Origin: Pratylenchus scribneri
Lineage: Eukaryota > Nematoda > Chromadorea > Rhabditida > Pratylenchidae
DNA: 64,000 nucleotides
Direction: 5' to 3'
NCBI GenBank assembly: GCA_030063045.1
Contig: JAQSEB010000032.1
Coordinates: forward strand, 2,728,001 to 2,792,000
Below the pieces are notes generated by a model, which searched no databases, was not told the DNA's origin, and saw only the letters and a list, made by a program, of their open reading frames with translations. Shown one piece after another: positions 1 through 9,970 of this stretch; positions within the stretch are counted from its first letter, which is position 1, and each line of letters opens with the position of its first letter. Both the position numbers and the translations under genes were made by a program.

Positions 1-240
1 ATTAAGATTGGTTGAGAATTCTTGGAATTATGACCAAAAATAAATGAAAATGAACTTTACTCTGGATTGTTAAATTTTTCAGTGATTTTTGGACACAACT
101 CCTTCATTTCTAAACCAATTTGATTAAATTTTATATCATTCGGTAGCCAAAAGTCTGCTCTTTAAGTTGTTATAAAAATTGTCAAAAATGACTTCATCCT
201 TGATGAGTTATTATGAACGGCGCTAAATTGGGGCTTATCC
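1..240. repeat. PAL-1 palindromic element, copy A (partial)
   Basis: Right-hand part of a ~340 bp palindromic element, truncated by the window edge. The outer end reads GATGAGTTATTATGAACGGC, the inverse complement of the left end seen in other copies. It lies in the intron just upstream of the first PLC exon. PAL-1 copies have two ~150 bp inverted arms and a non-palindromic centre, and I see no coding capacity. Confidence 0.8.
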
Positions 241-276
241 TTTATTAAAGCCCATTTCCTCCTTCCTTCCCTGCAG

Positions 277-2140
277 GTGAACACAAAATCAACCGGTTAA
301 TTTCCCGTGATTCCACCGCATTAATTCGTCATACATCTCGCCATTGTGTTCGGGTATATCCTGACCTGAGTCGAATTTGTTCATCCAATTTCATTCCAAT
401 GGTCACTTTTCCTCCCACATTTCCTCCAATTTTCCCTCATTTTTAGTATTTTTGGAGTGCCGGATGTCAAGTTAATTTCCATTTATCATTATTAATTCCT
501 CCTTAAGATGACCGCATTGAATTTTCAAACCAATGGTTTGCCAATGCAAATGAACCAATCACTTTTTGAAATGAATGGCAATTCTGGTGCAATTTTTGTT
601 AGGGATTAACCCAACTTGCTGCCGTTTATAATAACTAATCAAAAACAAAACCAATTTTAATAGTTTTAAAATCAAATTAAAGGGCAAACTTTTGCATATC
701 CAAAGATATTAATTTTGTTTAAATTGGTTCAGAATTAATGGAGTTGTGACCTTAAAACCTTTCAAGATTTTTTTTTACTATTGATTGGCGAAATTCCAAT
801 GTTTTTTTAGTAATAAAAAAAACTTCGTAATTTCTATATAAATTAATAAATTTTATATCATTAGATAGTTCAAAGTCTGCTCTTTAATTTGATACTAAAA
901 TTAGCAAAATTGGTTCAGTCCTAAATGAGTTATAAACGGCGCCAAATTGTGGCATTCCCAATTTATTTCCCTTTTCTATATTCCAATCCAATTTACCTCC
1001 AGGCTATGTTCTGAAGCCAGCTCCACTTCGCCTTCGTCATTCACAATTAAGTGTCCAAGATTCGACAGTTCTGGTGGCTAATCGACTCCAAATTGATGTT
1101 ATTTCCGCCCAATTTGTTTGCCTACTTATTCCATCAAATCAGCAGAATAATCGCCAATTGAATTGTTCTGTGGCCGTTGATCTTTATGATTTGCCAAGGC
1201 AATATCCCCCCTTGAAACAAGATTTTTTAGTACCCCTTCGATACTTGAGCCTTTCTTTTGGCCATATCTCAATAAGGAAGCTACCAATTTAGGAAGGCGA
1301 TATGCCATTTGAAAGTCCTAAATGTCCTTTAAAAAGTGGCTTAACTAATTTTTTGAAAACTAAAAAAAATTTATAAAGTAGCCACTTTTATATTTGGAAA
1401 AATTGGATATATAGTTTATTACATTCAAAAACATATAACTTTTTTCTATAATGGATTTCATGAAATTTAAAATTGGCCACTTTGTAGAGGACACTTTGGG
1501 CTTTCCGAAGGTATATCGACTTCCCAGATTGGCCTTTGCCTCATTGAGCTATAAACAAAAAAGACACATGTACTGAAATGGCCGTATTGAAATGTCTTTC
1601 TTCTACCCTTCCTTCCTTTCCCCCATCAATTCTTTTACTCATTCCCAGGGATACGGTGCGTGACAAATTTCGAACTGGCCAAGTGAATGTGGGCGATGGG
1701 TACAGCGTCCTGTTCCCAAAAAGTGAATTCATTTTCAACAAAGTGATATGGCCTGAAATGGCCCTTCTCCATATTCGCCTTTTGGATGGCCAAGGCGCCG
1801 AATTGGGCCAACGCTTTTTGCCAGTCCACAAAATTGTCCTCAAAATTGGCTCCAATTTCAATTCACTATTTCCCTTTTTCCAGCAACCCGGCTATCGCCA
1901 CATTGTCCTTCGTAACAGGGCTGACCGTGTTGAAGGCCCCTCCACAATTTTTGTTCGTTTCCGGATTCAAATTTATGTTCCAATGTTCCAAGAGGTTCAA
2001 AAATGCTCCCCAAAATGGTCATTTCCCCTTTTTTGAAGGAACTTCGCCAACATTTCGTCGACCCTTTAAAATTTGCTCAAGAACATGAAGGCAAGGGGAA
2101 GGGGAAGCAAACAAATGCCCCCGAGGGGAAATTATTCTGA
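277..2140 (+). CDS. Phospholipase C-beta, C-terminal part (EGL-8/NorpA-like)
   Basis: C-terminal end of a phosphoinositide-specific phospholipase C, which cleaves PIP2 to IP3 and diacylglycerol downstream of Gq-coupled receptors. The 5' part is outside the window. Exons: 277-401, 447-470, 508-586, 1003-1198, 1649-1835, 1884-1994, 2039-2140 (about 273 codons). The end of the catalytic Y half is clear (HCVRVYP, SSNFIPM, FWSAGCQM, ALNFQT). A C2 domain follows (DVISAQF, DLPRDTVRDKFRT, LGQRFLPVH, PGYRHIVLRN). The Y-box and C2 wording fits the beta/NorpA class better than gamma or delta. Intron 1199-1648 must use a GC donor (CCAAG/GCAATA), because that is the only choice keeping phase and the DLPRDTVRDKF block. 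The protein stops 34 codons after the C2 core (ELRQHFVDP), so the long C-terminal coiled coil of classical PLC-beta is missing or on an unseen exon. Three introns carry palindromic elements. Confidence 0.88.
612..957. repeat. PAL-1 palindromic element, copy B (PLC intron)
   Basis: Full-length copy in PLC intron 587-1002. Left arm GCCGTTTATAATAACTAATC and right arm AATGAGTTATAAACGGC are near-exact inverse complements. The intron is 416 bp and the element fills most of it. Confidence 0.85.
1229..1575. repeat. PAL-2 palindromic element, copy a (PLC GC-AG intron)
   Basis: A second palindromic family, unrelated in sequence to PAL-1. Inner arm signatures are GGAAGGCGATATGCC on the left and the inverse CTTTCCGAAGG...CGAC with GGCCACTTTGTAGAGGACA on the right. 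It sits in PLC intron 1199-1648. This copy is more diverged than c, d and e. Confidence 0.75.
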
Positions 2141-2442
2141 ATATTTTGTACAGAAATGCGCCAAAAATTCGCCGATCCACTTTGCCACCTGAAACGGCGC
2201 AATTCCAAGGAGAAAAAGCAGCAGCCATGGAAGAAGGAGGGATAATCGGGAATTGGGAGGCGGACAATTTTGAGCATTGTTCCACCTAAAAATGGATGAA
2301 AAAGTGGCCGCCTTGGTTGTTTGTTTTGTACAATTCGGCATCCTCCCCTTCAGCCTCAATCATTTTCATTTCCACATTTATTCATCCAAATTCCCAATAA
2401 AATAATTTATTTTCATCCCAAATTTCACCAAAATAAAATAAA

Positions 2443-3105
2443 ATGAATTATTCCAAATTTATTCTTTTATTGGCATCCATCATTGTGGTTGGCATTGTTG
2501 ACCAAACACAGTGCCAATGGGGAATGGGAATGGGCGCTGGGCCAATGATGATGGGCGGCGGATGGGGAGGTAAATTGAAAAGGGGTATAATAAATTAACT
2601 CCAAAATAATTATACATGATTTGTATAATATACCATTGAATAGAATTCCTCAAGAAAGATACATCGAATGCTATACAATTTATTATAGTTTTGTAAAAAT
2701 TAAATGGCTTTAAACCCTTTGGTTTAGATATTAAACCGTTTGAACTAACTTTGGTCTTTGGTTCAAACTTATTTTTGGTTAAACCCAAGTCAAAATATTA
2801 TCAAATGAGATGTGTCTGATAGAGTCTATCGATTAGACATATGGTTTAGATTTAGAGGTCTAGTACAAACCTTTCGACATTTTCTATGTTTTTTTTCGGC
2901 AAATTAAATACTTCCCGTATGAAAATGGAACGAATTCAATTAAAATGAATTTTTTTGCGCAGGTGCCGGCGGATGGGGACGACCCTTTTGGGGCGGCGGA
3001 CCAATGGGAATGGGCGGATGGGGCGGAGGGCCCGGAATGGGCATGGGCATGGGAATGGGCCCAATGTGGGGTGGCGGCGGCGGAGGGATGTTCGGAAAAA
3101 GATGA
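2443..3105 (+). CDS. Secreted Gly/Met-rich peptide precursor
   Basis: Two exons, 2443-2569 and 2963-3105 (89 aa). The start MNYSKFILLLASIIVVGIV is a typical signal peptide, with likely cleavage after TQC. The mature part is repetitive GWG, GGPMGMGG and GMGMGMG and ends GMFGKR. It resembles the nematode Gly-rich, aromatic-containing secreted peptides (NLP antimicrobial-like or cuticle GGW/GMG peptides) by composition only. The final KR could be a processing site. The 393 bp intron is long for this genome, but I recognise none of the named element families in it. A convergent gene for a related GGW peptide lies 180 bp downstream. Confidence 0.7.
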
Positions 3106-3285
3106 ATGAATGAATTAATGGACAAAACACCAAACACACATAATAATTTATTCACTGAATACATTATAATGTAATTAATATATATATCCATGAATATTGC
3201 ACTTTTATTTATTTGATAAATGTGAATTCACAGTTCAATTCTAAATTTCATTTTGGCCCGAATCCACGCATTTATCGGCCTCAAA

Positions 3286-3729
3286 TCAGCCCCAGTACGG
3301 TCCGCCTCCCCATCTTCCGCCCCAGCGTGGCCCCCAACCACCGCTCCATCTTGGACCCCATCCTCCTCCCCATCGTGGACCTGAAAAAATTAATAATAAT
3401 TAAGATTGTAATCCATCTTTTTAATAGGGTTAAATCATTGTAAGTAGCACGGTGATATTGCGGTGTTTTTTGGGGAATGGTTTTTGAAAAATTCAAACAA
3501 AAATTTCACCAAAAAATCAGCCACTTTGCTACGGTGAATTTAATCCTAATGTTTAAGTGTCAATTTTGTACTGACCTCCCCATCCCCATCCACCGCCCCA
3601 TCTTCTGCCCCATCCGCCACCACCCCAACGTGGTCCCCATTGGGCATTGGCCGATTCGATAGCAATGCAAATTAGAAGGCCGAAAATGAGGGCAAAAAGA
3701 AGGGGAATTCGCCTAATGGTTGAAGGCAT
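3286..3729 (-). CDS. Secreted GGW/PRWG-rich peptide precursor
   Basis: Two exons, 3576-3729 and 3286-3380 (82 aa). Start MPSTIRRIPLLFALIFGLLI is a signal peptide with probable cleavage after ANA. The mature chain is built from GPRWGGG, WGRRWGGGW and GWGPRW units and ends GGGPYWG. This composition (Gly, Trp, Arg) is like the nematode GGW antimicrobial-type neuropeptide-like proteins, an inference from composition rather than alignment. It is transcribed towards the Gly/Met-rich gene at 2443-3105, so the two form a tail-to-tail pair of probably related genes. Confidence 0.7.
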
Positions 3730-4020
3730 TTTTGGGAGATTTTTAAAGATTTTCGGATTAATTGGGGGGAATAAATAAATGAATGAATATGAATGAATAT
3801 TTATTTTATGGAGCAAATTTATATATTGAAGAAGACAGGAATATTATTGACGTAAAATGACCACAACAAAATGAATTGGGGAAAATATGGGAATGAATGT
3901 GCCCTTTGGGCATTTTTGATGGGTGTTCGCCGCATATTCTGCACGGTGGATTTCGTCGAATTTTGGAAGGGCGTCAAATGCGATGAATCCTCCAATTAAT
4001 CCAGCAAATTCTTCTTTCCA

Positions 4021-5602
4021 TTATTTCTGTTCGTCCAAAACCGCCAACTGGCATTTAGGCAGACTGACCCGGAGGCTATCCCGTGTTATCTTTGTTCAAT
4101 CATAAATTTTTATACGCCCAAATTTGTCGCCAACCCAACTTGGCGGGCGCCGTTTATAATAATTCCTCAAGGACTGAACCAATTTTATTTTTATATATAT
4201 TAAAGAACTGACTTTTGGCTATCAAATAAAATTAATTTTATTTTGGCTTAAATTTAATGAAGTTGTGCAAAAAAAAAACACTGAAAATTTCGCTAATCCA
4301 TAGTAAGGTCACTTTAAATGGTTTTATGGTCATAGCTCCTTTAATTTTGAATCAATTCTAAAAAATTTAATATCATTAAATAGGCTAGAGTCTGCTCTTT
4401 AATTTCATACTAAAATCATCAAAATTGGTTCAATCCTTAAAAAGTTATTAGCAATAAGTTGGACTGCTCCCTTTCACACTAACCCTGGCCACCAATTCCC
4501 ACGCCCTTTGGCCGCAACTTTTCTCCACCAATGGCTGGCAACAACCCAAATAATCAGCCATTGCCGTGCACAATTCCATTTGATAATGTCCTTCGCCGCC
4601 CACAACATCCTCTTTCTTATTTGCCCTTTGTTGTCTTGCCGCCACTCGATCCATTGCTTCTGCGGCCTCCGATCTGCATTGAATGTAGTCGGGACGATTC
4701 TCGACACGGGCAAAGCAATCGGCGTATTCCTTGAACTCATTTTGCCCATTTCCGCACATGAATCTGGAAATTGTTACAAAAGTGCCATATATATTTAGGA
4801 ATTTTCCCCTCTAACCCCGGTAGGGGACATTTCAATACCACCAATTCAGTGCTTGGCTTATTTTGTTTATATCACTGTGAGGCAATTGCCACTTTTGGGA
4901 GTCGATATATTAATAGAAAGCCTAAAGCGTCGTCTATAAATTTGCCTTTATGAATTTTTATAAAATCCAATTTTACAAAAGTCAAATACGTTTGAGTATA
5001 ATGAACCACAATTTATGATTGATTGGACAAAAGCCATTTTTCTATGATGTGATTTAAATTTTCAAAAAATTTATAAGGCTACTTTTTAGAGCATATTTAG
5101 GGCTTTAAAATGGCATATCGCCTTTCTAAATTGGCTGTTTCCTTGTTGAGCTATGGCCAAAATGAATGGTCCAAGTACTGAATCAGTGGTAGGAACTTCC
5201 TCTACCGTCCCCTCTCTAACCCATAGCTGGCCTCGACTGCCTGAATGGACAAACTTTGGCACTGGGCAAAGGGAGAAGTGCATTCCTTTGATGAATGGAA
5301 TTTATATGGAAAAAGCGGATTTAGGGGATTGCCTTGAAATCGGCGTACAGTGCGCAAAGACGATGGAACACTTGTGGGCCTTGGAGTGAAAATTGCCGAT
5401 GGCCATTTGGCCCATCCGCCAATTGGATGGCATTTGCATAGGCCAACATTGGATCCAAACATTGGGCAACGGCCTTTTCGGCATCGGCACCGCAGCCAAC
5501 AAATTCGTTGGATGCCACCACATTTTTGAGCAAAATTAGGAAAAATGTCAGAAGCAAAATGGAATATTGGTGAATTTGATGGCAAAACGACATCGGCAAC
5601 AT
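4021..5602 (-). CDS. Secreted cysteine-rich protein, DUF19/T20D4.11-like
   Basis: Three exons on the minus strand: 5349-5602, 4484-4763, 4021-4089 (about 200 aa). The start MLPMSFCHQ gives a hydrophobic leader (ILLLTFFLILLKNVVA), and an alternative Met is at 5593. About ten cysteines follow with spacing like nematode DUF19 domains: GCGADAEKAVAQC, RLCAL, FMCGNGQNEF, DCFARV, YIQCRSE, ELCTAMADYLGCC, KSCG, PKCQ. Exon phases agree at both junctions. Intron 1 holds a PAL-2 element and intron 2 a PAL-1 element, with the PAL-1 end about 10-20 bp from the donor. Family placement is tentative. Confidence 0.65.
4133..4472. repeat. PAL-1 palindromic element, copy C (intron 2 of DUF19-like gene)
   Basis: Complete copy with end GCGCCGTTTATAATAATTCC on the left and inverse ATTAGCAATAAGTTGG on the right. 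Its centre is in the opposite orientation to copies D and E. The host intron (4090-4483) is 394 bp, so the element is nearly the whole intron. Confidence 0.85.
4845..5180. repeat. PAL-2 palindromic element, copy b (intron 1 of DUF19-like gene)
   Basis: Copy recognised by GAGGCAATTGCCACTTTTGG at its left and TTTAGAGCATATTTAGGGC, ATGGCATATCGCCTTTC and TTGTTGAGCTATGGCC at its right. It lies in intron 4764-5348. Confidence 0.75.
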
Positions 5603-6717
5603 TTTTTGGAAACCGGGAAATATTATAAAATGAGAATTCACGGGATTGAAGAGAAGTTGGGGAAGGCCAAACAGAGTCGCCAAAATTCCCTTCCCGCCGA
5701 GAGGGCACAAATAATGGATGGGCCCAGGCCTCCAAATTTGTTGGTTGGTGGGGAGGAAAATATAGGCCAATTGACGTTTTTTACCTTTTTGGGCAACAAT
5801 TTTTGAACAAAAAGAATTGGCTCAAACTTTAGTCAATGCTGGCTCATCGAGTTTGTCGAGATTCTATGGAAAAAATGCCCAATGCATAATGCCCTTTGGC
5901 TACATCATTCAATTTTCCATTTTTCATAACAAATTTGCCGTGTCCCCTCAATGCCTTGCCTTTGCCTTTCCATCCCCTCTTGGCCAAAGGATATTCAATT
6001 TTCGGCGTCAAAATTTGATAAGCCAATGGAAGTGGACATAAATGAAATGAAAATGACAGCTTTTTGCTTATTTGGAAAAAAGGAAAGCATGAATGGATGC
6101 AATCAATTTTCATGAGGGAAAATATGCAAAACGGATTTATATTTTCAATTTTATTCACTCAATTTTTCAATTTTTCCATAAATTTTTTTATAGTTTATGG
6201 CCATAATCTTTTTACATCGGCACGTGCAAATTCCGTGTCCAGTCCAACATTTGTTCGTCGCTCTTCCTCCCAATTTAATTCCATTCATTCAACTTTGAAT
6301 TTTTTTACGATCAGCCGACTGAATAATTGATTAAGTTTTTTCAAAAGGACGAAAGGGGAGGGTGGCTGTCACTAAAGACGAAAGTAAAATGAACAAAAAT
6401 TGTGATGAGCAAAGGTGAAAAAGCTCTGATGGTGGTCCTCCTTATCCCATTCCATTTTTATTATTTTCCTTTCTTATCTCGACTGATTCATCGACCATTT
6501 TCCATCCATCCATAACATCGTTATCATTTATCAATATTTATTATAGCTTTTTAATCCTTCATTTGAGTACCTATACCAATTCCCCTTCCAAACCCATTCC
6601 GTCCCATTTATCACCTTAAAACTGTCTCTCTCATCTTTCTCAATTCTTCCCGTTCTTCTAGCCAAAATTTTTCGTTTTATTTAGATTGGTTTTTTAAAAT
6701 TGTTATTGTTATGTTGA
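5603..6717. other. Intergenic region without supported gene
   Basis: Lies between the DUF19-like gene and the minisatellite. Only short ORFs in several frames, none with a family motif, signal peptide or consistent splicing. It is likely upstream sequence of the minus-strand DUF19-like gene. Confidence 0.5.
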
Positions 6718-7447
6718 TTTGATTATATGTTTTACAAAGGATTGTAATTGTAATTGTAAATGTTTTACAAAGGATTGTAATTGTTAATTAAAATGTTTTA
6801 CAAAGGATTGTAATTGTAATTGTAATTGTAAATGTTTTACAAAGGATTGCAATTGTAATTGTAATTGTTTTATAAAGGTTGTAATTGTAATTGTAAATGT
6901 TTTACAAAGGATTGTAATTGTAATTGTAAATGTTTTACAAAGGATTGTAATTGTTAATTAAAATGTTTTACAAAGGATTGCAATTGTAATTGTAAATGTT
7001 TTACAAAGGATTGTAATTGTAAATGTTTTACAAAGGATTGCAATTGTAAATGTTTTACAAAGGATTGCAATTGTTAATTAAAATGTTTTACAAAGGATTG
7101 TAATTGTAATTGTTTTACAAAGGTTGTAATTGTAATTGTAAATGTTTTACAAAGGATTGTAATTGTAATTGTAAATGTTTTACAAAGGATTGTAATTGTT
7201 AATTAAAATGTTTTACAAAGGATTGTAATTGTAATTGTAAATGTTTTACAAAGGTTGTAATTGTAATTGTAAATGTTTTACAAAGGATTGTAATTGTAAT
7301 TGTAAATGTTTTACAAAGGATTGTAATTGTTAATTAAAATGTTTTACAAAGGATTGTAATTGTAATTGTAAATGTTTTACAAAGGATTGTAATTGTAAAT
7401 GTTTTACAAAGGATTGCAATTGTAATTGTTTCCGTAAGGATTATAAT
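6718..7447. repeat. Minisatellite, TGTTTTACAAAGGATTG units
   Basis: About 25 tandem units built of a 17-bp block TGTTTTACAAAGGATTG followed by one to four TAATTG or AATTG hexamer-like steps, giving units of roughly 23-36 bp. Some units end in TTAATTAAAA. Higher-order copies repeat every ~130-190 bp. It lies about 160 bp upstream of the PAF acetylhydrolase start. Confidence 0.95.
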
Positions 7448-7604
7448 TATAATTGTAATTATCCGGAATTAAAATCTTCCTTTGAATCGAAATGAAATAC
7501 AAAAAAAAAAAAAACAGATATGTTTCCGCGGAATACCAATACCCCTTTCATTTAATTTAAATAATCAAACCAATTCCATTTAAGAAGAATTCAAATCCAG
7601 CCCG

Positions 7605-9699
7605 ATGGGAAATATTCCTTCTTATTTTTCATATGGTAAAGGAGGAGAAGGCGAAGAAATCAACAAAAATGGTGAACACCAATTAACAAACAATGCTGCT
7701 GAACAAACACAAAGGAGAAGGCCGACACCAAAAAATTGTCTTCCACTTTTGGGCAATGGCGAATTTGATGTGGGATGTGCCGATTTGATGGTTAGCTTTC
7801 ATTTTTTTTAAATTTTATATTTATTATTTTTAATAGGTTTCTGGAAACAATGATGAGAAGGAAAATGGGAAAGAGGAATGCGGAATTTTTGCACGAATTT
7901 TTTATCCTAGCAAAAAGCATGATCCAGAAAATTCCTCAACAATTTCTGATCAATTTTTATCATGGAAACCTGAAGAGGAATATGTCAATGGGCTGGCAGA
8001 TTATCGAGAGATGAGTCCACGCAAAATGAATTTTTTCCTCGATTGGGTACTTGGCGATAAAAGGTTTTGGAATTTTATTATTTCAATTTAATTAATTATT
8101 TCTTAGAATTCCCGTCCAATGGCAAGTTGACATCGAGAAAGATGGCCGAAAATTCCCAATTGCCATTTTCTCGCATGGAATTAGTGGAAATCGATTCTTT
8201 TACACAACATTTTGTGCCTCACTTGCCAGTCATGGATTTGTGGTTGCCGCCGTAGAGCATAGGTAAATTAAGTGAAATTATTAAAAATGTGTAGGAGGAA
8301 AAGGCACCAAAAATTGTAATTTTTACTAGAAATGAATATATAAAAATGTATAAAAAGTGAAAACCAAGCCCAAAAAATATTTGCCTTGGAGAGGGTTCGA
8401 ACCCGTGACCTCAATTTACAAAAAAGCATCAAACCATTAAGCTAAAATCGTCGTTTTTAGTTAAATCTTCTTTATAAACTGACCAGCATAAATCTAAAAG
8501 AAGAATAAAATAAAAATAGAGTGCAAAAAGCACTAGTGTTGCCAAAATTAAATTAAAATTCATAAATTTGAAGGGATGGTTCATGTTGTTACACTTTTGA
8601 ATTGGAAAAGAAGGATGGAGGAGCAGAGAGAATTCCAATTAAAATGAAGAAATTGCCACATGGAGAGGAGGAATATGAGCATAGAATAACGCAGGTTTGG
8701 ATTAATTTATGTTAAAAAATTAAATTAATTTGAAGGTCAAAAAACGGGTGGATGAAACAATTAAAATGTTGAAAATATTCGAAAAAATGGACAAAGGATT
8801 GGAAAAAGAGGAGGAGGACCAAATCCAAATTGGAAATGAATTCAATTGGGCACAATTCAAAGTAAATTAAAAATTAATTAAAAACAAATTTAATTAACAT
8901 TTTAGGACCGACTCGATTTTGGCCAAGTTGTTTCGATTGGTCATTCATTTGGTGGGGCATCGGCGCTGACGGCGTGCGTATTGGAAAAGAAATTCACGGT
9001 AAAATTCAAGAGAAATAAGTAAAAATAATAAAAAATAAAATAGAGTTGCATTTTATTGGACGGATGGCTTTATCCATTTGAGAGGATACATTATGAAGAA
9101 GTGAATCAACCGGTTTTAATGCTCAACGCCAGCAAATGGCAATGGCCAATAAATGTGAAGGTTGGATGGAATTAATAAAAATAATTAATTAATTAAATTA
9201 ATATTTTCAGAGATTATTGCATTTACAAAATCAAAGCGAGGGAGCCGGAAAATTTATGTTCACATTTTCCGACATTGTACATCAAACATTTTCTGGTATT
9301 TTTTATTTAAATTTTTAAATAAAATTAATTTTTAAATAAAATTAATTTAATTAATTTTTAGATTTTGGCTTACTTTGTCCCGGTAACAATTAAAATTTTC
9401 TCTGCCAAATTAATTTAATTTTTGAAGGTTTCATTGGTCGCTATTTTGGACTCCAAGGCGATTTGGACCCGGAATATACGGGTAATGCCATCATGGAATT
9501 GTGCATAAAATTCCTGCAAGACCCAATGAATGCTGCGGATCATTTGCGATTGATTATTGAAAAATACCAAAAATTCATTGTGGAAGGAACGGACATTGCC
9601 AAGGATGCCAAATTGTCGGTGACACATTCGGTGGAAATTGGCGAGGCGGAGGAGAAACATTTGGCAGAGGGCGAAGCGGACACGAAAGAGACTATTTAA
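7605..9699 (+). CDS. Platelet-activating factor acetylhydrolase (plasma/type II family)
   Basis: Serine lipase removing the sn-2 acetyl or short oxidised acyl group of PAF-like phospholipids. Ten exons: 7605-7790, 7837-8063, 8107-8262, 8574-8694, 8736-8861, 8906-8998, 9044-9160, 9211-9295, 9362-9382, 9428-9699 (467 aa). Diagnostic blocks: [13 protein letters not shown] (oxyanion region), [13 protein letters not shown], the nucleophile elbow [11 protein letters not shown], the Asp block LDGWLYPF and the catalytic His in VHQTFSDFG. All phases fit. [11 protein letters not shown] suggests N-myristoylation (Gly2, Ser6), as in type II enzymes, rather than a signal peptide. The short 21-nt ninth exon is required for DFGLLCPG. 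The intron at 8263-8573 contains a tRNA-derived SINE. It is convergent with the coatomer gene, 271 bp apart. Confidence 0.95.
8375..8490 (-). mobile_element. tRNA-derived SINE-like element (PAF-AH intron)
   Basis: On the minus strand an A-box-like TAGCTTAATGGTTTGA is followed by a perfect B box GGTTCGAACCC about 35 bp later. I cannot fold a full tRNA cloverleaf. Related copies are at 10920-11035 and 39125-39250, all inside introns. It is antisense to the host gene. Confidence 0.65.
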
Positions 9700-9970
9700 A
9701 CACAAATTTGATGGCCCCAAACTTAATAATACACCAACACAAATTCACATTAGCCCAATCAGTGCTTTTAATTAATACCATTTAATCGCCATTCATTACA
9801 CTTTTTATCGATTTTTAGAAATCACAATGTGATAAATATAATTAAATAAAAATGGGTTTTTGCATTATAAAAGAAGGAACAATATAATTTATGCAATGTA
9901 ACTTTTTTATTTCACAAAATTGTCATAGTTCTCAAAAACAAGGCTAAAAACCATCCATCAATTTCTTTGG

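Noticed and set aside
8375..8490. tRNA gene
   Set aside because: A and B boxes are present but acceptor and anticodon stems do not fold; inside an intron and repeated elsewhere, so a SINE is the better reading.
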